The notes under the pieces were generated by a model. The model searched no databases, was not told the DNA's origin, and saw only the letters and a list, made by a program, of their open reading frames with translations. From Bradyrhizobium sp. BTAi1 (GTDB taxonomy: Bacteria > Pseudomonadota > Alphaproteobacteria > Rhizobiales > Xanthobacteraceae): a DNA stretch of 64,000 nucleotides. Where the stretch lies: positions 3,801,501 through 3,865,500 of the forward strand of contig NC_009485.1 in assembly GCF_000015165.1 (NCBI RefSeq). Direction: 5' to 3'. Shown one piece after another: positions 59,028-64,000 of this stretch. How positions within the stretch are numbered: the stretch's first letter is position 1; each line of letters begins with the position of its first letter. Both the position numbers and the translations under genes were made by a program.

Positions 59028-60233
59028 TCATCCCATCGTTGCCAGCCGCAGCGCCAGCGCGCAGGCGCGGTCATATTCGTCCAGGCTGATCCATTCGTCG
59101 ATCGTGTGCGGCTCGTTCTGGCCGGTGCCGAAGGTGACGGTGGGGATGCCGTGGCGGACCATCCAATTGGCGTCGAGGCCGCCATTGCCGGCGCGCAAGG
59201 TTGGCGTGGCGCCGATGTCGGTGACGGCGGCGGTGGCGCGCTTGACGACGGGCAGGGTCTCCTTGATCCGGAACGGCGGAAACTCCGTCACTGCCTTGAA
59301 CTTGACGCGGCCGGACTTGCCATCGCTGTTGGTGACCTGCTTGGCGGCCTTCTCGAACGCGGCTTTGTAGGCGTTGCTGATCTCGCGAACGAATTTGGCG
59401 TCATGGCTGCGGCATTCGCCGCGCACATGGACGTAGTCGGTGACGACATTGGTGGCGTCGCCCGCAGGGCGGCCGTCGCCGCCGGTGACCGGGCCGACAT
59501 TGCTGGTGCCCTGCCTGGCGTCCTTGCCCTTGCCCTTCACCACCTTGCCGAACCAGCCGCCGGCTCTGACGTCGGCGAGCGCGAGCGCCAGGATCATGGT
59601 GGCGCTGATGCCCCGCTCTGGCGCGACGCCGGCATGGGAGGCGCGGCCGAAGATCTCCGCCTCCCAATGGTCGGCGCCCACAGCGGCAATGGTGATGCTG
59701 GAGGCGGAGCTGCCGTCGAAATTGAAGGCCATTGCGGGCGCGCCGAGCGCGTTGAGGTCGACGTGGCGCGCGCCGTGCAGGCCGCTCTCCTCGCGTACGC
59801 AGAACAGCAGCGTGATCGGCGGATGATCGAGCTTTTGCCGGATCAGCTCGGCCGCGAGCGACACCAGGATGCCGCAGCCGCAGCGGTTGTCGCCGCCGAG
59901 CGCGGTCTTCGCCTGGTTGACGATCTTCCGGCCGGAGATCTTCGGCTGCGCCCCGGCGCAGAGCGGCACCGTGTCCATGTGGGTCATGAACATCGGGCGC
60001 GGCTGATCGCGCATCGTGCCGCGGCCGGGCAGCTCCACGATGAGATTGCCGGTCTCGGTCGGCAGCGCAATGCGCGTATTGGCATCGTCGAAGCGCATCG
60101 CCTTGGCCGGCACGCCGGCCTGCTTCAGCGCCGCCATGATCTCGCGCGCGATCGCCTTCTCCTGTCCGGTCACCCCCGGCACGGCGAGAAAACGCATCAG
60201 GCGATCGGTGGCGGCGGCGGTGTCGACGGACAT
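59028..60233 (-). CDS. M20-family metallopeptidase (tripeptidase-like)
   Basis: A 401-residue zinc peptidase. Metal motifs are FMTHMDTVPLC (His-x-Asp), GGDNRCGCGI (bridging Asp) and REESGLHGARHVD (catalytic Glu pair). The dimerisation domain is inserted at about residues 195-310. The His near the end is in FGTGQNEPHTIDEWIS. It resembles PepT-like cytoplasmic peptidases that cut small peptides. A Cys-rich variation NRCGCG replaces the usual AxDDKxG region, which is unusual, but the Asp is kept. The ATG at 60233 is supported by AAGGATTCGTC upstream; the longer frame adds 19 residues. Confidence 0.85.
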   Translation of the reverse strand: MSVDTAAATDRLMRFLAVPGVTGQEKAIAREIMAALKQAGVPAKAMRFDDANTRIALPTETGNLIVELPGRGTMRDQPRPMFMTHMDTVPLCAGAQPKISGRKIVNQAKTALGGDNRCGCGILVSLAAELIRQKLDHPPITLLFCVREESGLHGARHVDLNALGAPAMAFNFDGSSASSITIAAVGADHWEAEIFGRASHAGVAPERGISATMILALALADVRAGGWFGKVVKGKGKDARQGTSNVGPVTGGDGRPAGDATNVVTDYVHVRGECRSHDAKFVREISNAYKAAFEKAAKQVTNSDGKSGRVKFKAVTEFPPFRIKETLPVVKRATAAVTDIGATPTLRAGNGGLDANWMVRHGIPTVTFGTGQNEPHTIDEWISLDEYDRACALALRLATMG

Positions 60234-60474
60234 GACGAATCCTTGGTGAGCGCGATGCAGCAGCATCGCTTCCCGGACGTCGATGTGCAAGGTTAGCCCG
60301 TGCAGGACGGCAATGTGTCACGATCCGGGCCCCCGGCGTCATCCGCCGGGACCATGTCCAGCCGATACCATGTCCACGTCGATCACGACCGCCGAACCCG
60401 TCGCGCGCGATTCCGCGAGACGGTCTGTCGACCGCAAAGGCTGCTCTGCAGGCCTGGCGTGATCGCGGCGCGTC

Positions 60475-61023
60475 TCAGCTCGCCTTCGGCGCGGCGGTGG
60501 CGGCCTGATCCTTCATCGATGCCGCCTCCGTCTTGCCGCGCTTCAGCATCTTGTGCCAGAGGTCGCGATAGCGATCGGCGTTGAAGGTGAGGAGTGTGCC
60601 ATTGTCCTCGAAATGCGCCTCGAACACCTTGCCGAGCGCGTAGGTGTAGGCGCCGAGCACGGTCGGCATCGCGATGACGCCGCAGGCCGTGCCGATGAAG
60701 GGAACGAATTTGACCAGCGTCAGCGACAGCGCCCCGCCGGCGAAGGTGCCGCCGGAGCTCGCCATCAGGCTGCCGACGACCGATTTTCCGAGGTTTTCGC
60801 TGTACGGCACGCCGTACAATTTGGTCAGCCGCGCCAGCAGCGCGAGCTGATTGGCCAGCGCAGCGCCGAGATCGATGCCCGGCGCGGGAATGAGGCCCGC
60901 CGCCATCGAAATCAGCACGTGGTCGCGGATGATCTCGTGCGCCCGCACCTGGCGCGCCTCCGGCGAGAGAGCGGGATCGGCGATCGCGCTTTTGCCGTCG
61001 TCATTCTTCGGTTGGTCAAGCAT
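60475..61023 (-). CDS. DUF697-family membrane protein
   Basis: A 182-residue protein of the DUF697/YcjF-like type. A cytoplasmic N-terminus (AHEIIRDHVLISMAAGLIPA) is followed by PGIDLGAALANQLALLARLT. Two hydrophobic segments come next (SLMASSGGTFAGGALSLTLV and FIGTACGVIAMPTVLGAYTY), then a helical tail. DUF697 proteins often work with GTPases or with stress and envelope functions. None is present here. I chose the ATG at 61023 because GGAGGAACCGGCC precedes it. It overlaps the end of the diiron-oxidase gene by 8 nt, so it is part of the NRPS operon, which is an unusual partnership. Confidence 0.78.
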   Translation of the reverse strand: MLDQPKNDDGKSAIADPALSPEARQVRAHEIIRDHVLISMAAGLIPAPGIDLGAALANQLALLARLTKLYGVPYSENLGKSVVGSLMASSGGTFAGGALSLTLVKFVPFIGTACGVIAMPTVLGAYTYALGKVFEAHFEDNGTLLTFNADRYRDLWHKMLKRGKTEAASMKDQAATAAPKAS

Positions 61024-62107
61024 GGCCGGTTCCTCCAGAGACATCGCTCAGCAAGCGGTCGAGATAACGTTGGGACGAATTGAGACGATACAGCGCGCCG
61101 CGCGCGATCAATGCCGCCGTGTCCGGCTGCGCATCGACGATCGGGGCAATCACGTGATCGAACCACGCATTGCCGTGCTCGGCGTCGATCTGATAGTGCA
61201 CGTGATAATAGTCGAGGCCCGACGGATCGAGCCCGAGCCGTTCCCAGGCCTCGACCACATGGCCGAAGCGGAACGGCACCACATATTCTGTGACGCCGTA
61301 ATAGCCGATCGCCTTATGGAAGTGGCAGCGCTGCAGCACCATGGTCATCGACAGGTTGCCGCAGGCGATCGACTCGGTGCGCAGCTGCGCGCGCACCGCC
61401 GAGGCCGTGATACCGAGCACGTCGAGCACCCGCTGGAACAGCTTGGTATGGATGCGCGGGATCTCGCCATTGCCCATCTCGTCCCAGTAGTTCTTGGCGA
61501 TTTCCATCTTGGCGACGTCGGGCGTGCCGAGCTGCAGCAGCGCCATCGCGTCGTCGAAGCGGGGATCCAGCGTGGTTTCCTGGATCGAGTAATATTCAAG
61601 GTCGCGCTTGGTCGCGCGGCGCATGAAGTCGGTGTAGAACGGATGCGCCGTCGCCGGATGCTGCTCGACCAGCTCGCGCAGCCAGCTCGCCAGCGCTGCG
61701 CCGGTGCGCGGAGCGCTCGCCACCAGCCCGTGATCGATGGCGCGCTCCTCGAAGCCGAGCAGATAGGTCTCGATCAGCTCGGCGATGTCGTCGGCCTCCG
61801 CGCTCGGGCGCCGCTCATCGCCGCTCGGCAGCCGCAGCCGCTCCGCATAGATCTGCGCCAGCAATCGATGCGCCGCGCGCAGCGCCTCGGCGTCGTCCTC
61901 GCGAAAGCCGCGACGACAGACCGCGTCGATGGTGTCGAGCCGGTGGGCGCGGTCCGCGAGCCGGCTGTAGATCGTGCCGGTCGCCGGTGTGGCGGGAAAA
62001 CCGCCACCGCGCTCGATCAGATCGATGAGAGCAAGGACCTGGTTCTGGTCCTGGACGCGCTGATCGGCGCGGGCCGCAGCGGGCGTAGCAAGCGAAAGCT
62101 GGTTCAT
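61016..62107 (-). CDS. Heme-oxygenase-like diiron oxidase (HDO), tailoring enzyme of an NRPS cluster
   Basis: A 363-residue helical protein of the iron-containing redox enzyme family. The C-terminal half holds a ligand set like that of SznF and UndA: Glu210 and His220 in WDEMGNGEIPRIHTKLF (ten residues apart, as Glu215/His225 in SznF), and His304-x3-Asp308-x2-His311 in YHVHYQIDAEHGNAW (as His311/Asp315/His318 in SznF). Glu177 (YYSIQETT) is a candidate for the sixth ligand. HDOs carry out N-oxygenation, oxidative decarboxylation or C-C cleavage of amino-acid-derived substrates. It overlaps the NRPS gene by 4 nt and the DUF697 gene by 8 nt. The reaction cannot be predicted, but the substrate is probably an amino acid or the peptide made next door. 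Confidence 0.85.
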   Translation of the reverse strand: MNQLSLATPAAARADQRVQDQNQVLALIDLIERGGGFPATPATGTIYSRLADRAHRLDTIDAVCRRGFREDDAEALRAAHRLLAQIYAERLRLPSGDERRPSAEADDIAELIETYLLGFEERAIDHGLVASAPRTGAALASWLRELVEQHPATAHPFYTDFMRRATKRDLEYYSIQETTLDPRFDDAMALLQLGTPDVAKMEIAKNYWDEMGNGEIPRIHTKLFQRVLDVLGITASAVRAQLRTESIACGNLSMTMVLQRCHFHKAIGYYGVTEYVVPFRFGHVVEAWERLGLDPSGLDYYHVHYQIDAEHGNAWFDHVIAPIVDAQPDTAALIARGALYRLNSSQRYLDRLLSDVSGGTGHA

Positions 62108-64000
62108 GGCGCTGATCCCATGATGGACGAATCCTCTATGTTTGATGGTTCAAGACAGGTCTGCGAAAGGATCGCGGCGATCTCGGCCACGGCAGCGCCG
62201 CTCATCAGCCCGCCATGCGTGCCGGCGACCGGCCGCACGATGAGCCGGCTGGCCACGCGTCCCCAGAAATTGTCGGGCGCCGCCTGAGTGGCTTGCAGCA
62301 TGTCGAGAAAGCCGGAGGGATACGCCGCGACGCACGGCTCCGGCGGCGTCTCGGCTTCGTTGGCCTTCAGCAGCAGCACCGGGCCGTCATATCGCTGCGG
62401 GCGGAAGTCGGCGAGCATGGCGTTCTCCATGCGGATCACGCGCGCCATGCGGTCGCGAATCTCGTCCGGCATGTCGCGATAAAACGGCACGTCGAGAAAG
62501 GCCGCACGCGCGGCTGCGTCGAACGCGGCCACGAAGGCCTGGCGTCCGTCATGCGGGCCGAAGGAGTCGAGCAGGATCAATTGCTCGACGCGCTCGCCGG
62601 CGGCGGCGAGCTGGCAGCTGATCTCATAGGCGACGCTGCCGCCGAACGACCAGCCGCCGAGCAGATAAGGTCCCGTCGGCTGCACGGTCCTGATCGCTGC
62701 GAGATAGCGCCGCGCCAGCGCGGGAATGCCGGTGACGGGCTGATCGTTGCCATACAGGTTCCAGGACTCGACCGCGCAGATCGCAAGATCATCCTGCAGC
62801 AGCGGCGCCAGCGCCGAATAGGCCTCGGCGCCGGCATGCCCAGGATGGACAAGGAACAGGATGCGGCGGCCGCGCTTGAGCATCACGGTGGGCTCGAAAT
62901 CGGCGCCGGCGCCGTCCTTGCGCAGCGCCGCGGCCTGCGCGGCGATGGTGCGCGTGCTGAATATCCACGCGACGGGGAAGCTGCGACGGAACGTCGTGTT
63001 GATGCGCGTAGCAAGGCGGACGGCGAGCAGGGAGTGACCGCCGACGGCGAAGAAGTCGTCCTCGACCCCGAAATGGTCGATGCCGATGACCTGGGCCCAG
63101 AGGTCATGCAGCCGGCGCTCGGTCGCGTCGCGTGGCAGCAGCGCATCGCTGTCGAGCGGGCCGATCTCGAGGTCGCGCGCGACCAGCGATTTGCGATCGA
63201 CCTTGCCGTTGATGGTCAGCGGCAGCGCCGCGAGTTTCACGAACAGCGACGGCACCATGTAGGCCGGCAATTGCCCGGCCAAGTGGTTGCGCAATGCCTG
63301 CGGGCTCAGTGCGGTCCCGGCGTCGTCGGCCTCGGCGTAGAAGGCGACGAGCTGGCGGCTGCCGCCGATGTCGCGCACCACGGCTACGCAGTCGCGGATG
63401 CCGGCGAGGCGGCCGAGCGCGGTCTCGATCTCGCCCGGCTCGATGCGGTAGCCATGGATCGACAGCTGATTGTCGTCGCGGCCGAGCACCTCGATGCTGC
63501 CGTCGGCGCGCTGACGGGCGAGGTCGCCGGTGTAGTAGGCTCTCACCTCCTGCGTGATCAGCGGCAGCGTGACAAAGCGCTCAGCGGTGAGATCAGGACG
63601 GCCATGATAGCCGCGCGCGACGGCATCGCCGTAGACATAGAGCGATCCCGCGATGCCATGCGGCAGCGGCCGCCGTCGGCGGTCGAGGATGCAGATGCCG
63701 ACGTTCTGCACCGGATGGCCGACCGGCACGTTGGCGCCATAGGCCTCGGTGTTCACGACCTCCTGCCACAGCACCGAGGTCGCCTCGGTCGAACCGTACC
63801 GGTTGAACAGCCGCACCGCAGGCATGGTCGCACGGAAGCGCCGGGCGAGCTCGACTGGCAGGATCTCGCCGGAGCAGATGCAATAGCGCAGATGCGGCAG
63901 CCGCTCGGCGATGTCAGGCACGTTGTCGAGCAGCGAGGCCAGCAGCGACGGCACCGGCTCGAGCCGGGTCACGCGATGGCGAGCGAGCGCGTCGACCATG
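62104..64000 (-). CDS. Nonribosomal peptide synthetase, C-terminal part (A-PCP-TE), 5' end outside the window
   Basis: The last 631 or more residues of an NRPS on the minus strand; the frame is still open at the right edge. Visible, in order: the C-terminal two thirds of an adenylation domain (RLFNRYGSTEATSV, core A5; YYTGDLARQRADGSIEVLGR, A7; DDNQLSIHGYRIEPGEIETA, A8; TINGKVDRKSL, A10), a carrier domain with the phosphopantetheine Ser in DFFAVGGHSLLAVRL, and a thioesterase with nucleophile GGWSFGGSVAYE. This is the terminal module, which releases the product. The earlier specificity residues lie outside, so the amino acid cannot be read. An HDO and a DUF697 protein follow in an overlapping operon. 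Confidence 0.92.
   Translation of the reverse strand, partial: MVDALARHRVTRLEPVPSLLASLLDNVPDIAERLPHLRYCICSGEILPVELARRFRATMPAVRLFNRYGSTEATSVLWQEVVNTEAYGANVPVGHPVQNVGICILDRRRRPLPHGIAGSLYVYGDAVARGYHGRPDLTAERFVTLPLITQEVRAYYTGDLARQRADGSIEVLGRDDNQLSIHGYRIEPGEIETALGRLAGIRDCVAVVRDIGGSRQLVAFYAEADDAGTALSPQALRNHLAGQLPAYMVPSLFVKLAALPLTINGKVDRKSLVARDLEIGPLDSDALLPRDATERRLHDLWAQVIGIDHFGVEDDFFAVGGHSLLAVRLATRINTTFRRSFPVAWIFSTRTIAAQAAALRKDGAGADFEPTVMLKRGRRILFLVHPGHAGAEAYSALAPLLQDDLAICAVESWNLYGNDQPVTGIPALARRYLAAIRTVQPTGPYLLGGWSFGGSVAYEISCQLAAAGERVEQLILLDSFGPHDGRQAFVAAFDAAARAAFLDVPFYRDMPDEIRDRMARVIRMENAMLADFRPQRYDGPVLLLKANEAETPPEPCVAAYPSGFLDMLQATQAAPDNFWGRVASRLIVRPVAGTHGGLMSGAAVAEIAAILSQTCLEPSNIEDSSIMGSAP

Noticed and set aside
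1..64000. Search by eye for CRISPR arrays, rRNA, tRNA, integrase and att sites
   Set aside because: No regular direct-repeat array, no tRNA-like cloverleaf and no integrase or transposase gene was recognised. A covariance-model scan would be needed to exclude small RNAs.

Overview
The window looks like a chromosomal segment of a Bradyrhizobium-type alphaproteobacterium. The reasons are very high G+C, a complete SoxXYZABCD thiosulfate-oxidation cluster, FixK/FNR-type promoter boxes, and decayed genes and a palindromic intergenic repeat of a kind I recall from that genus. The species assignment is inference. No rRNA, tRNA, CRISPR array, integrase or intact transposon was seen.

Layout. (1) 1-4396: the end of what is probably a binuclear-iron (propane/acetone-type) monooxygenase locus, with a DUF59-like assembly protein, a dedicated GroEL paralogue, and a convergent sigma-54 activator. 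(2) 4945-5880: a broken LysR gene. (3) 6121-13689: metal handling, comprising a CusBA-type Cu/Ag efflux operon with two small exported proteins behind an FNR/FixK-type promoter, and an RcnR/RcnA nickel-cobalt module with a visible operator. (4) 14302-18982: a PepSY-like protein, a DUF1259 protein, an APC permease, and a cytochrome b561-OsmC-VIT operon behind a second FNR/FixK box. (5) 18983-21773: gene-poor DNA with fused gene fragments, one exported protein and a palindromic repeat. (6) 21774-27714: an HlyD / RbbA-like / ABC-2 exporter and a divergent TetR gene, sharing a third FNR/FixK box. (7) 27801-30500: an MFS fragment and an FdhF/YdeP-like molybdoenzyme.

(8) 30787-50952 is the centrepiece, a sulfur region. 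It holds soxT, a two-cysteine ArsR-type SoxR (BigR/SqrR-like), soxS, soxV, soxW, soxXYZABCD, two DsrE-like exported proteins around an alpha/beta hydrolase, three YeeE/YedE transporters (one split into two genes), a rhodanese, a DsbA/DsbD thiol-redox pair, a persulfide-dioxygenase-like hydrolase, a DUF2892 membrane protein and a Crp/Fnr regulator. Inverted repeats of the form ATTN-N8-NAAT lie in front of soxW, soxX and the split YeeE pair, with a poorer one between soxS and soxV. Together they suggest one persulfide-responsive regulon covering thiosulfate oxidation and persulfide detoxification.

(9) 51202-60233: a VRR-NUC/DEDDh nuclease fusion, a hybrid histidine kinase, an NrsF remnant, a TetR-glyoxalase pair with a visible operator, a GNAT protein and an M20 peptidase. 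(10) 60475-64000: the end of a nonribosomal-peptide cluster with a terminal A-PCP-TE module, a heme-oxygenase-like diiron enzyme with an almost complete ligand set, and a DUF697 membrane protein. This overlapping operon runs off the right edge and is the best candidate for undescribed chemistry here.
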